Shown: one piece after another, positions 1 to 7,034 of the stretch
Layout: every line of letters starts with the position of its first letter
How positions within the stretch are numbered: the first letter of the stretch is position 1
Assembly: GCA_002308795.1 (NCBI GenBank)
Contig: DBVV01000043.1
Location: 1 to 8,883, forward strand
DNA: 8,883 bases
Reading direction: 5' to 3'
Source of the DNA: Mageeibacillus sp. UBA1255
Lineage (GTDB): Bacteria; Bacillota; Clostridia; UBA1212; UBA1255
The notes under the pieces: generated by a model
Database searches by the model: none
The model's input: only the letters and a program-made list of their open reading frames with translations
Told to the model about the DNA's origin: nothing
Translations under genes and position numbers: made by a program

Positions 1-614
1 AGCACCTGGCTGACGGGGGAGAGGTTGAACGCGTTGGGGCCGAGGTCTTCCAGTTCCTCTTCGTTATTTGCGAAGCCTCCTCCGGTGCCGCCTAGCGTGA
101 AAGCGGGCCTCAGCACGACGGGGTAGCCTATCTCTTTCGCGGCCTTCCTGGCCTCGTCCATATTATACGTGATCTGGGAGGGAATGACGGGTTCGCCGAT
201 CGACTGGCACATTTCCTTGAAAAGTTCGCGGTCCTCGGCACGCTCGATGCTCGAAGCAGGAGTACCGAGCAGCTTCACGCCGCACTCTTTAAGAACGCCC
301 TTGCGGTCGAGCAGCATCGCGAGGTTCAGGCCCGTCTGTCCGCCGATACCGGGGACAATAGCGTCCGGCCGCTCGTACCTGAGTATTTTTGCTATGTATT
401 CGAGCGTCAGCGGTTCCATATATACTTTATGGGCAATCGACGTGTCGGTCATTATGGTCGCGGGGTTCGAGTTGCACAAAATAACCTCGTACCCTTCCTC
501 TTTTAGTGCGAGACACGCCTGCGTTCCCGCGTAGTCAAATTCCGCCGCCTGTCCGATGACTATCGGGCCGGAGCCGATGATCAGCACTTTTTTTACATCC
601 GTACGCTTTGCCAT
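1..614 (-). CDS. carB: Carbamoyl-phosphate synthase large subunit, N-terminal part (runs off left edge)
   Basis: CarB makes carbamoyl phosphate from bicarbonate, glutamine-derived ammonia and two ATP, the first step of pyrimidine (and arginine) synthesis, in the cytoplasm with the small subunit CarA. Only codons 1-204 of a protein usually near 1,070 residues are present. The reading frame opens with MAKRTDVKKVLIIGSGP and continues with GQAAEFDYAG (21-30), NSNPATIMTD (48-57), GGQTGLN (91-97) and the ATP-grasp segment RPAFTLGGTGGG (169-180). These are the hallmarks of the carboxyphosphate half of CarB. The ATG at 614 is fixed by an AAGGAGG ribosome site 8 bases upstream. The gene follows pyrC by about 58 bp, with an intrinsic terminator between them. 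No carA is visible. The frame has no internal stop. The family assignment is secure; only the missing C-terminal part limits the call. Confidence 0.97.
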   Translation of the reverse strand, partial: MAKRTDVKKVLIIGSGPIVIGQAAEFDYAGTQACLALKEEGYEVILCNSNPATIMTDTSIAHKVYMEPLTLEYIAKILRYERPDAIVPGIGGQTGLNLAMLLDRKGVLKECGVKLLGTPASSIERAEDRELFKEMCQSIGEPVIPSQITYNMDEARKAAKEIGYPVVLRPAFTLGGTGGGFANNEEELEDLGPNAFNLSPVSQV

Positions 615-622
615 AAAAAGAA

Positions 623-630
623 CCTCCTTG
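623..630 (-). promoter_or_regulatory. Ribosome binding site of carB
   Basis: On the minus strand the bases read CAAGGAGG and end 8 bases before the ATG at 614. This near-perfect Shine-Dalgarno sequence sets the carB start. It lies downstream of the pyrC terminator, so it would be present on any read-through transcript. Confidence 0.85.
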
Positions 631-658
631 AGTAGTCAGCCTGCATTCGCGGGCTTAT

Positions 659-681
659 AAAAAAGCGGGGAGTCACCCCGC
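659..681 (-). terminator. Intrinsic terminator overlapping the pyrC stop codon
   Basis: On the minus strand GCGGGG (681-676) and CCCCGC (670-665) form a perfect 6-bp GC stem around the loop TGACT, followed directly by six T residues (664-659). The TGA in the loop is the pyrC stop codon (675-673). This is a textbook rho-independent terminator for transcripts coming from pyrC. Because carB starts only 45 bases further on and no separate carB promoter is evident, it may act as a partial terminator or attenuator. That last point is inference. Confidence 0.8.
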
Positions 682-1827
682 GAGATCTGAAACGATAGTT
701 CCGTATAATTTCCATCCATCGAAGGGAGTCGCCTTGCCCTTCGAAACGAACGACGCTGAATCGACCGTGAATTCATTGTCAAGATCCCAGTTAAACGGCC
801 TGATGCCGCCGGTCGGTATGCCGAAGCGCTTTGCGGGCGAATCGGACATCAGTTTTACTAGTTTGTCGAGAGTGATGATCTCCGTGCGCACCAGTTTAGT
901 ATACAGCAGCGGGAAAGCGGTTTCGAGCCCTACGATCCCGAATGCGCTGCCTTCCAGCCCGCGGCTTTTTTCTTCCGCGCTGTGCGGCGCGTGATCTGTC
1001 GCGATCATATCCACCGTGCCGTCAATTATTCCTTCTATGAGCGCGTCGCGGTCGTCGGCGGATCTTAGCGGAGGATTCATCTTGAACCTTCCGTCTTCCT
1101 GAATATCTTCGTCGGTGAGGACAAGGTAGTGCGGCCCTGTTTCGCACGTGACGTTTACGCCGCTCTTCTTGGCCTGCCTGATAAGTTCGACGCTCTCTTT
1201 CGCAGAAACGTGGCATACGTGGTACGCCGCGCCCGTTGCCGCCGCCAGGTCCAGGTCTCTCGCGATCGGCCTCCATTCGCTCTCGCTGCAGATGCCTCTG
1301 TGGCCGTGCCTTTTAGCGTACGTACCGTCGTGGATATATCCGCCGCGGAGGAGGGAATTGTCCTCGCAATGCGCCGCTATCAGCTTTCCAAGGTCTTTCG
1401 CTCTGCGCATAGCCTCGCGCATCATTGCGGCAGACTGTACTCCTCTGCCGTCGTCCGAAAAAGCGACGACGTAAGGGGAGAGGCCTTCCAGATCGGCCAG
1501 CATCTCGCCTTTTTCGTCTACGGTGAGGGCGCCGTACGGCAGTATTTTTAGCGTTCTTCTGTCTCCTTCGCCCGCATGACCGTATGATTCATCGAGCGCT
1601 TTCTCCGCCCGCGCGATCGCTTTCAGCTCCGGCTCGAGCTTTTCGAGGCAGTCCGGGACGGGGTTCAGGTTAGGCATCGTGCATACGGCTCCGTATCCTC
1701 CTGCGATGGCCGCGGCAGCTCCGGTTTCCATCGTTTCTTTATAAGAAAAACCCGGCTCCCTGAAGTGCACGTGCACGTCAACGAAGCCGGGGATCGATAC
1801 TATGTTATGCTGCCTGTTATCGGCCAT
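673..1827 (-). CDS. pyrC: Dihydroorotase, short Firmicutes form
   Basis: This enzyme reversibly cyclises N-carbamoyl-aspartate to dihydroorotate, the third step of UMP synthesis. The 384 residues carry the metal and substrate residues of class I dihydroorotases: HVH (19-21) followed by FREPG, FSDDGRG (123-129, Asp metal ligand), AHCED (His153), CHVS (His206), GPHYL (231-235), KMNPP (249-253) and ATDHAPH (Asp278). The first metal ligands sit at residue 19, so the N-terminal beta-sandwich segment of about 40-50 residues seen in longer relatives is absent. This matches short forms I associate with gut Clostridia. I chose the ATG at 1827, preceded by AAAGGT about 10 bases upstream. A TTG at 1884 in the same frame would add 19 residues unlike the family. 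A GEGD-containing linker (about 72-92) looks like a local insertion. The stop lies in the terminator loop. A promoter upstream (1933-1961) makes pyrC the head of its own unit. Confidence 0.93.
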   Translation of the reverse strand: MADNRQHNIVSIPGFVDVHVHFREPGFSYKETMETGAAAAIAGGYGAVCTMPNLNPVPDCLEKLEPELKAIARAEKALDESYGHAGEGDRRTLKILPYGALTVDEKGEMLADLEGLSPYVVAFSDDGRGVQSAAMMREAMRRAKDLGKLIAAHCEDNSLLRGGYIHDGTYAKRHGHRGICSESEWRPIARDLDLAAATGAAYHVCHVSAKESVELIRQAKKSGVNVTCETGPHYLVLTDEDIQEDGRFKMNPPLRSADDRDALIEGIIDGTVDMIATDHAPHSAEEKSRGLEGSAFGIVGLETAFPLLYTKLVRTEIITLDKLVKLMSDSPAKRFGIPTGGIRPFNWDLDNEFTVDSASFVSKGKATPFDGWKLYGTIVSDLAG

Positions 1828-1893
1828 ATGAATGAATACCTTTCTCTGTATGAGAGGATCTGTCAGATCATTTCTGCCTGTCAAGGGCTTTGG

Positions 1894-1910
1894 GATGTGC
1901 GGATCACATC
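1894..1910 (-). promoter_or_regulatory. Inverted repeat in the pyrC leader
   Basis: In the roughly 100-nt untranslated leader of pyrC, GATGTG and CACATC form perfect 6-bp arms around the loop ATCCG as read on the minus strand. There is no U-tract after it, so it is not a terminator by itself. I did not find a convincing match to the PyrR-binding loop of Bacillus. It may be a small RNA structure or a protein site, or chance. Confidence 0.35.
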
Positions 1911-1932
1911 ATCTTGCGCAGGCCCGAAAGGC

Positions 1933-1961
1933 ATAATACCACATTTTGCGACGGTTTTCAA
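1933..1961 (-). promoter_or_regulatory. Sigma-A type promoter for pyrC-carB
   Basis: On the minus strand TTGAAA (1961-1956) is followed after exactly 17 bp by TATTAT (1938-1933). These match the -35 and -10 consensus at 5 of 6 positions each. Transcription would start near 1926, leaving a leader of about 100 nt before the pyrC ATG. The site begins 6 bases after the recG stop codon, so it separates the repair genes from the pyrimidine genes. Confidence 0.75.
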
Positions 1962-1966
1962 TAACT

Positions 1967-4135
1967 TTATAAAATGGTTAATTCGGGCAGTTTTGCCCGG
2001 ACGTAATCCGAATAATCCTTAGCGGGGCCGGACTTCGCAGCTATGACGTGCTGGGCAGCGCTCTCGGACAGCTCTAGGAGGTCGCCGTCGGTGTAAAGAT
2101 TTGCTGCATGGAATTCGGGAAGACCGTGCTGGTTTACTCCGAAAAAGTCCCCGGGACCGCGCAGACGCAGGTCTTCTTCCGCGATCTTTTCTCCGGAAAG
2201 GCAGTCGCGGAGCGTGATAAGACGGCGTGAGATGAGGTCGTCATCCGGCGGATCCGGGTTGATCCTGCGGCTCGACATAAGCACGCAATACGACTGAAGC
2301 TTTCCGCGTCCGACGCGGCCGCGAAGCTGATGAAGCTGCGCAAGGCCGAACCGCTCGGCATTCTCGACGATCATAAGAGTTGCGTTGGCAACGTCTACTC
2401 CCACTTCGATGACGGTCGTGGAGAACAGCACGCTTATCTCGCCTGCGGCAAAACGGCGCATAACGTCGTTCTTTTCCTTGTCGCTCATGCGCCCGTGGAG
2501 CAGGGAAGTGGCGATTCCCTGAAAATACTTTTCGCCCGCATCTGAGAAATTCTCGACCGCCGTCAATAAACCGTTGTCATCATCCTGCCCGAACCCGTTT
2601 CCGTCACCTGCGCCGGTTTCGTCCTGATCATCCCCGATCGCCGCGTGAACGATATAAATCTGCTGCCCTTCGCGGGCAATATTTGCCGCCCATTTATATA
2701 TCCGCTCGCGTCTCCGCCCGTCGTCGAGGTACGTGATTATCGGCAATCTGCCGGATGGCAGCGTCTCGAGCCTGGATATGTCGAGGTCTCCGTAGAGTAT
2801 CATTCCAAGCGTACGCGGTATCGGCGTCGCCGTCATTACCATAACGTCCGGGACGCAGGCGTTTTCCGCACTGTGCATGAAACTGCCCCTCTGGCGGACA
2901 CCGAAACGGTGCTGTTCATCAGTAACCGCAAGCCCGAGCCTGTTCCACACCACACCGCTCTGTATAAGCGCGTGCGTTCCGATCACGCACTTGACCGTAC
3001 CGTCGGCGATCTTAGCCAGGATCGATTCACGGCTTTTCCCGGAAACCGCACCTGTGAGCAGCGCGCATGACACGCCCAGACTGCCGAAAAGCGGCGCTAT
3101 GTTGTTGTAATGCTGTTCGGCGAGCACCTCGGTCGGAGCCATAAAAGCGGATTGATAATCATTCCCGGCGGCGGTCAACATCGCAAGCATCGCCAGCACT
3201 GTTTTTCCGGATCCTACGTCTCCTGTAACGAGGCGGTTCATCGGACGGCTGGACGTCATGTCGGACAATATGTCGCGCCATACGGCCTGCTGCGAGTCGG
3301 TGAGTTCGAACGGGAGCGCTTTTTCAAGCATAAAGGTCAGGTCGGAGTGTCTGAACCTGATCCCCGCGCCGCTTCCGGTATAGCTCTGCCTCATCATCAG
3401 CAGCATTAGGCGCGTCTCTAATAATTCATCGAACGCGATCCTGCGGCGGAAACGCTCTGCGTCTTCCAGCGATTCGGGGCGGTGGATGCCTCTCATCGCC
3501 TCGTTTCTGCCTGAAAGGCCGGTATTCGAAAGGATCTCCGGCGGTAGAGTTTCTTTAAAATCAGGAAGAAGTCTCAGCGCTTCGGAAATGAATTTTCGAA
3601 GCATCTTCTGGGATAGACCTTTTGTGAGAGGATAAACAGGGTAAATTCCGCTGAATTCATCTGCTTCGAGCTCGGAAGGAACGGGATCGTCACCTCCGTA
3701 AACGTCATCACCGTCGAGCGCGCTCGTACGGCTGCCGGAAAGGATCAGGACTTCGGGGTTGATAAGTTCGAGACCGCGGTAGCCGCGGGTGACACGGCCG
3801 AAAAACATTGCCTCCGCGCCCTTCTCGTATTTATCTCTGCTCCAGCGCTGGTTGTAAAAAGTAATGGAAGCACGCCCGGTATTGTCCTCGACGATCAAGT
3901 TAAGCGCGGAACGTTTTCTGTCGATCTGCCTGAATGAGACACGCATGATGCGGCAGCGGATGGTCACGCACGCACCCTCGGTCAGGTTTCCGGCGCCGAC
4001 GATATTTGTCCGGTCTTCATAATAGCGGGGGATAAGACGCACGAGGTCGTCAAGCGTTTCCACGCCCAGTTCTTTAAGCTGCAGGGCGCGTTTTCCTTTC
4101 ACACCTTTTAAGAAAGTGACGCTCGTGGATGACAA
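1967..4135 (-). CDS. recG: ATP-dependent DNA helicase RecG
   Basis: RecG is a double-stranded DNA translocase that remodels stalled forks, Holliday junctions and R-loops. The 722 residues show the N-terminal wedge/OB region (about 55-135, with VEDNTGRASITFYNQRW), a Q-motif-like TDSQQAVW (279-286), Walker A GDVGSGKT (305-312), motif II DEQH (406-409), TATPIPRT (435-442), TTVIEVGVDV (573-582), QLRGRVGRG (603-611) and the RecG-specific RGPGDFFGVNQHGLPEF (659-675). It is longer than the usual roughly 680-690 residues because of acidic, Gly/Asp-rich insertions near 138-160 and 501-521, between helicase motifs. The start is a TTG at 4135, decided by AGAGGA seven bases upstream, inside the last codons of rmuC. 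The rmuC stop is only 3 bases before the TTG, so translational coupling is likely. The next gene, pyrC, has its own promoter. Confidence 0.97.
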   Translation of the reverse strand: MSSTSVTFLKGVKGKRALQLKELGVETLDDLVRLIPRYYEDRTNIVGAGNLTEGACVTIRCRIMRVSFRQIDRKRSALNLIVEDNTGRASITFYNQRWSRDKYEKGAEAMFFGRVTRGYRGLELINPEVLILSGSRTSALDGDDVYGGDDPVPSELEADEFSGIYPVYPLTKGLSQKMLRKFISEALRLLPDFKETLPPEILSNTGLSGRNEAMRGIHRPESLEDAERFRRRIAFDELLETRLMLLMMRQSYTGSGAGIRFRHSDLTFMLEKALPFELTDSQQAVWRDILSDMTSSRPMNRLVTGDVGSGKTVLAMLAMLTAAGNDYQSAFMAPTEVLAEQHYNNIAPLFGSLGVSCALLTGAVSGKSRESILAKIADGTVKCVIGTHALIQSGVVWNRLGLAVTDEQHRFGVRQRGSFMHSAENACVPDVMVMTATPIPRTLGMILYGDLDISRLETLPSGRLPIITYLDDGRRRERIYKWAANIAREGQQIYIVHAAIGDDQDETGAGDGNGFGQDDDNGLLTAVENFSDAGEKYFQGIATSLLHGRMSDKEKNDVMRRFAAGEISVLFSTTVIEVGVDVANATLMIVENAERFGLAQLHQLRGRVGRGKLQSYCVLMSSRRINPDPPDDDLISRRLITLRDCLSGEKIAEEDLRLRGPGDFFGVNQHGLPEFHAANLYTDGDLLELSESAAQHVIAAKSGPAKDYSDYVRAKLPELTIL

Positions 4136-4138
4136 TTT

Positions 4139-5464
4139 TTAATCCTCTGTGCTTTCTCCGTTTCCGCCCGTCACGTCGTCGCCTAAAACGATACCGTCGC
4201 TGTCGGTCAACGTTAAGCCGGATACCGCGGGGGCCTCGATGCCTTCGATCTCGCCTTCGCCTTGCCCGAGCTCGGCGCGTTCAAGCCTCTTTGTAATGAG
4301 TCTGTTGCGCTTTTCGGCTTCGTCAAGCGCGCTCTCTGCCTCGGATATTTTTTTACGTACTTTCGCAAGGTTTACGGTGAATTTCCCGTACTGATCCCTG
4401 ACAGATGCCAGCAGGCGGCGGATCTCTTCCGCCTTGCGGTTGATCTCGACCGTACGCATACCCATTGCCAGCGAATTCAGAAGAGCCGCGACGGTTGAAG
4501 GGCCGCACAGAAGTACCCTGAAATCAGAACGGATCTTAGACGTCAGCGCCTCGTCGGAAGCGATCTCTGCGTACAGCCCCTCGGTAGCAAGGTAGAGTAC
4601 GGCAAAAGGCGCCGTTTCGGGTTCGTGAATATATTCGGAAACGGATCTGGCCTCTGCGATCAGTCTTGTGCGAAGAGCTTTTCTGGCTTCCTGCATAGAC
4701 TGGAAATCGCCTTCATCGGTTGCTTTGCAGAGTCTGGCGTAATCCTCTATCGGGAATTTGGAGTCGATCGGGAGATAGACGGAACTATCTAGGCCCGTAT
4801 GCATCCTTACGGCGAACTCGACTCGTTTTTGCGAATCCGGATTGGTGGCAACGTTAGTTTCATATAAAGTAGGGACGATATCGTCCAGGATGTTCCTGAG
4901 CTGCGCTTCGCCCCAGGTGCCTCGCGCCTTTACGTTAGAGAGGATCCGGTTAAGACCGCTGACGTTGTCCGTCACGTTTGCGGACAATTCTTTCATTTCG
5001 CCGAGCGAGCGGTACACGTTTTCAAGCTGCTGGGAAACGGTCCGGAACGAAGCGTCCAGACGCGTTGTTAAAGTCTCGTTCAGCTTTTCATCGACCGTTC
5101 CGCGTATCCTCTCCAGTTCGGTGCGGAGTATTTCTGCGTTTCTGCGGCTTTCGTTAAAATTTTTTTCCTGCAGTTCCTGCAGCGATCTGGCGATGTCTTT
5201 CTGAGACTCTAACTGTGCCTTAAGACTGTCCTGGGAAAAGTTGCTGAACCTGAGCGCGTTTTCCTGTTCGCTTCTTCGCTGTTCTTCGGCAGTGCTCTCA
5301 AGCTTCTGGTAAAGCAGGGGGATAAGGTCACTTTTCTTGCGCGTATCTTCCTGGACCTTGTTCAGATTTTTCATGTTTACGGCAAGGATTATTACGGCCA
5401 GAAGACCCGCGATAAAAGCGAGTCCGGCTGCGACGGCAATAATTATAAGAAGTATGTCGTTCAT
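4139..5464 (-). CDS. rmuC: DNA recombination protein RmuC homologue, membrane-anchored
   Basis: RmuC-family proteins are predicted nuclease-like factors that limit rearrangements at repeats in E. coli; their biochemical activity is not well settled. The 441 residues begin with one hydrophobic segment (about 4-30), so the protein is probably anchored in the membrane. A long coiled coil follows (about 33-165), then the RmuC domain: LSNVKARGTWGE (175-186), RVEFAVR (214-220), YLPIDSKFPIEDY (230-242), YLATEGLYAEIA (291-302) and GPSTVAALLNSLAMG (321-335). The last 40 residues are acidic and low in complexity. I chose the ATG at 5464 because GGAG lies 9 bases upstream (5477-5474). The ATG at 5488 in the same frame has a poor ribosome site and falls inside a hairpin. 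The gene sits between the second MutS-like gene and recG, with almost no spacing to recG. Confidence 0.93.
   Translation of the reverse strand: MNDILLIIIAVAAGLAFIAGLLAVIILAVNMKNLNKVQEDTRKKSDLIPLLYQKLESTAEEQRRSEQENALRFSNFSQDSLKAQLESQKDIARSLQELQEKNFNESRRNAEILRTELERIRGTVDEKLNETLTTRLDASFRTVSQQLENVYRSLGEMKELSANVTDNVSGLNRILSNVKARGTWGEAQLRNILDDIVPTLYETNVATNPDSQKRVEFAVRMHTGLDSSVYLPIDSKFPIEDYARLCKATDEGDFQSMQEARKALRTRLIAEARSVSEYIHEPETAPFAVLYLATEGLYAEIASDEALTSKIRSDFRVLLCGPSTVAALLNSLAMGMRTVEINRKAEEIRRLLASVRDQYGKFTVNLAKVRKKISEAESALDEAEKRNRLITKRLERAELGQGEGEIEGIEAPAVSGLTLTDSDGIVLGDDVTGGNGESTED
4143..4148 (-). promoter_or_regulatory. Ribosome binding site deciding the TTG start of recG
   Basis: AGAGGA on the minus strand lies within the end of rmuC, seven bases before the TTG at 4135. 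The TTG codon opens an MSSTSVTFLKGVKGKRA sequence that matches the normal RecG N-terminus, so a non-ATG start is the best reading. Confidence 0.7.
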
Positions 5465-5479
5465 TTCGTCAGTCTCCGG

Positions 5480-5511
5480 GCCGGGCATTCGGTTTTACCG
5501 GAGCACCCGGC
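5480..5511 (-). promoter_or_regulatory. Nested inverted repeat between the second MutS-like gene and rmuC
   Basis: GCCGGG (5511-5506) and CCCGGC (5485-5480) on the minus strand form perfect outer arms. CGGT and ACCG (5500-5497 and 5493-5490) form inner arms around AAA. There is no T-run, so it is unlikely to terminate transcription. It ends just before the GGAG ribosome site of rmuC, so it may stabilise or tune the downstream message. It could also be a chance product of GC-rich spacer. Confidence 0.4.
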
Positions 5512-5515
5512 AGTA

Positions 5516-7021
5516 TCAGTGTATGATCATAGGTTCAAGTTTGCTCTCGCCTGACATCGACATAGCTGTGATGCGGTCAACTTCGATGAACCGTTCTGCG
5601 AGCCTCGGCATGTGGGTCGTCGCAAAGAATGCTATATTATGCTGCGTCATTACCGAGAAAATGTTGTAAAGTGCATCTGACGCGTCGGCAAAGTTTACCG
5701 TCTCGAACAGTTCGTTTAAGGCGACAAGCGCGTACGGCATCAGGCTGTCGATTATTTTTGCTATCGCCTGTGCCTCGGATTCGAATCTGCGCAAAGGATC
5801 TCTGTCAGGGTCGGATACATCGGTAAAGCACACGAAAACGCCGCTTTTTACAGAAAGCGAAGCGTCGCGGCAGATGATCGGAAGGCCGCATTGAGCCAAT
5901 ATCTGCGCCGTGCAGACCGCTCTTAAGAGGGCAGTTTTCCCGACGCCTCCCGGGCCTGTCACGACGATACCGCTGCGCTCCGGAGTAAGAAGAATGTCGT
6001 GCGGGGCTCCGAACCCTTCGCCGGATAGAACTTCCAGCGGATCCCTGAGGGCAAGTATCGAGGTTATTGCCGACCCGGCTTCCGTGACCTGCGGGAACAT
6101 ATATCTGGCTCCCGCTTCTCCGAGAGCTTTGCAGAAGTCGCAGCAGAAACGGTAGAATTTCAATTCGAGACAAAGCTCCTGAAACAGCCCGATCAGTTCT
6201 TCGCACGATTCGACAGTATGATCGTTCAGATTATCGATCGATGCGGTGAGCAGGGAAGAAAGCGAGTCCATGCTGAGCGTTCCTGTCACAGGCGGATCGA
6301 AACCGTCCTGTTCCGGGAGAGCGTTATCGCTGCCTTTATCTCCGTGACCGTCGCCGGAATAAAGCATATTCAGATCGATCGATTCTACGGACAGGTTCTC
6401 GTTTAGCCCTAAAAGCAGCTCCGCCGTGAAATCGGAGAGATCTGCTTCGAGCAGTCTCCTTCCTCTCGGAACGTCTGAAAAAGCATATGATGCGTACATT
6501 TTAATGCACGTTTCCTTGAATTCCAGCAGCCCTTCGGCATACAGCGTGTACGACGCAAGGTAGTCTATAAGCTTGTGCAGTCTTTCCGAAAGTTCCAGGA
6601 AACATCTGATGTTCAGCTTCGCCATCTCGAGTTTCATACCTGTGTTCTGAGAATGAGCAGGCTCTTCTCCTGCGGTATCCTGTGAAGCGGAAGCGGATTC
6701 ATCCTGATGGCGGCGCAATATCAGTTCGCGTCTGTTTTCCTGCCAGTTTTTTCTGAATTCCTGGGCATCGCCGGAAATGTCCTCCAGCTTTTCGAGAAGG
6801 CCGTCGGACGAGAGGAAATCACGTGCGATCTCCCTTCTGTGAGCGATGTTGACAACGTTCGAGAGAGGCATCCTGAGCGTGAGCGCAGCGTATTCGCGCT
6901 TCTGGACGTCATTGTCATCCGGATATATCAGCAGCGGCAGGCGGTCAAGCTGCAGGTCGTCTGCTCCTAATATTTTTATTCTGTCGTCCGGTTCGGTTTC
7001 AAGCAGTTTTATCTTTGACAT
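5516..7021 (-). CDS. MutS-related ATPase, second of a tandem pair, C-terminally short
   Basis: I recognise the superfamily but not a named gene. The 501 residues have a MutS core-like region, where IAHRREIARDFL (59-70) resembles the RQEIxxDL segment of small MutS relatives. A C-terminal MutS-type ABC ATPase follows: VTGPGGVGKTALLRA (354-368, Walker A), AQILAQCGLPI (372-382), a signature-like FESEAQAIAKII (413-424), Walker B VALNELFETVN (433-443) and ATTHMPRLAERF (467-478). The Walker B Asp is Asn436, while the catalytic-position Glu437 is kept. Domain I (mismatch recognition) is absent. The protein stops about 30 residues after the TH motif, before the usual GxxxSYAxxIAxxYGL ending. Low-complexity segments lie at about 105-130 and 222-245. 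The ATG at 7021 is fixed by AGAGG seven bases upstream, directly after the stop of the upstream MutS-like gene (13-base gap). The protein probably works as a complex with that neighbour. Confidence 0.8.
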   Translation of the reverse strand: MSKIKLLETEPDDRIKILGADDLQLDRLPLLIYPDDNDVQKREYAALTLRMPLSNVVNIAHRREIARDFLSSDGLLEKLEDISGDAQEFRKNWQENRRELILRRHQDESASASQDTAGEEPAHSQNTGMKLEMAKLNIRCFLELSERLHKLIDYLASYTLYAEGLLEFKETCIKMYASYAFSDVPRGRRLLEADLSDFTAELLLGLNENLSVESIDLNMLYSGDGHGDKGSDNALPEQDGFDPPVTGTLSMDSLSSLLTASIDNLNDHTVESCEELIGLFQELCLELKFYRFCCDFCKALGEAGARYMFPQVTEAGSAITSILALRDPLEVLSGEGFGAPHDILLTPERSGIVVTGPGGVGKTALLRAVCTAQILAQCGLPIICRDASLSVKSGVFVCFTDVSDPDRDPLRRFESEAQAIAKIIDSLMPYALVALNELFETVNFADASDALYNIFSVMTQHNIAFFATTHMPRLAERFIEVDRITAMSMSGESKLEPMIIH

Positions 7022-7026
7022 AGCGG

Positions 7027-7033
7027 CACCTCT
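7027..7033 (-). promoter_or_regulatory. Ribosome binding site setting the start of the second MutS-like gene
   Basis: AGAGGTG on the minus strand begins one base after the TGA of the upstream gene. Its AGAGG core is seven bases from the ATG at 7021. It rules out the longer reading from 7123, which would overlap the upstream gene by nearly 90 bases, and it suggests coupled translation of the pair. Confidence 0.7.
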
Positions 7034-7034
7034 T

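Noticed and set aside
169..534. 121-codon plus-strand open frame
   Set aside because: It lies antisense to the well-conserved carB reading frame, has no ribosome site and resembles no protein family.
1129..1551. 140-codon plus-strand open frame inside pyrC, and similar frames inside recG and rmuC
   Set aside because: These are antisense to strongly conserved enzymes and are explained by codon bias of the real genes.
1828..1884. Longer pyrC reading from the TTG at 1884
   Set aside because: The 19 extra residues do not look like dihydroorotase, there is no ribosome site, and the ATG at 1827 gives the expected short N-terminus.
1856..1884. Second promoter with a perfect TTGACA at 1884-1879
   Set aside because: No acceptable -10 lies 16-18 bp downstream; the nearest sequence at that spacing is AGATCC.
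5480..5511. Terminator between the second MutS-like gene and rmuC
   Set aside because: The stem is not followed by a T-run, and rmuC is translated immediately downstream.
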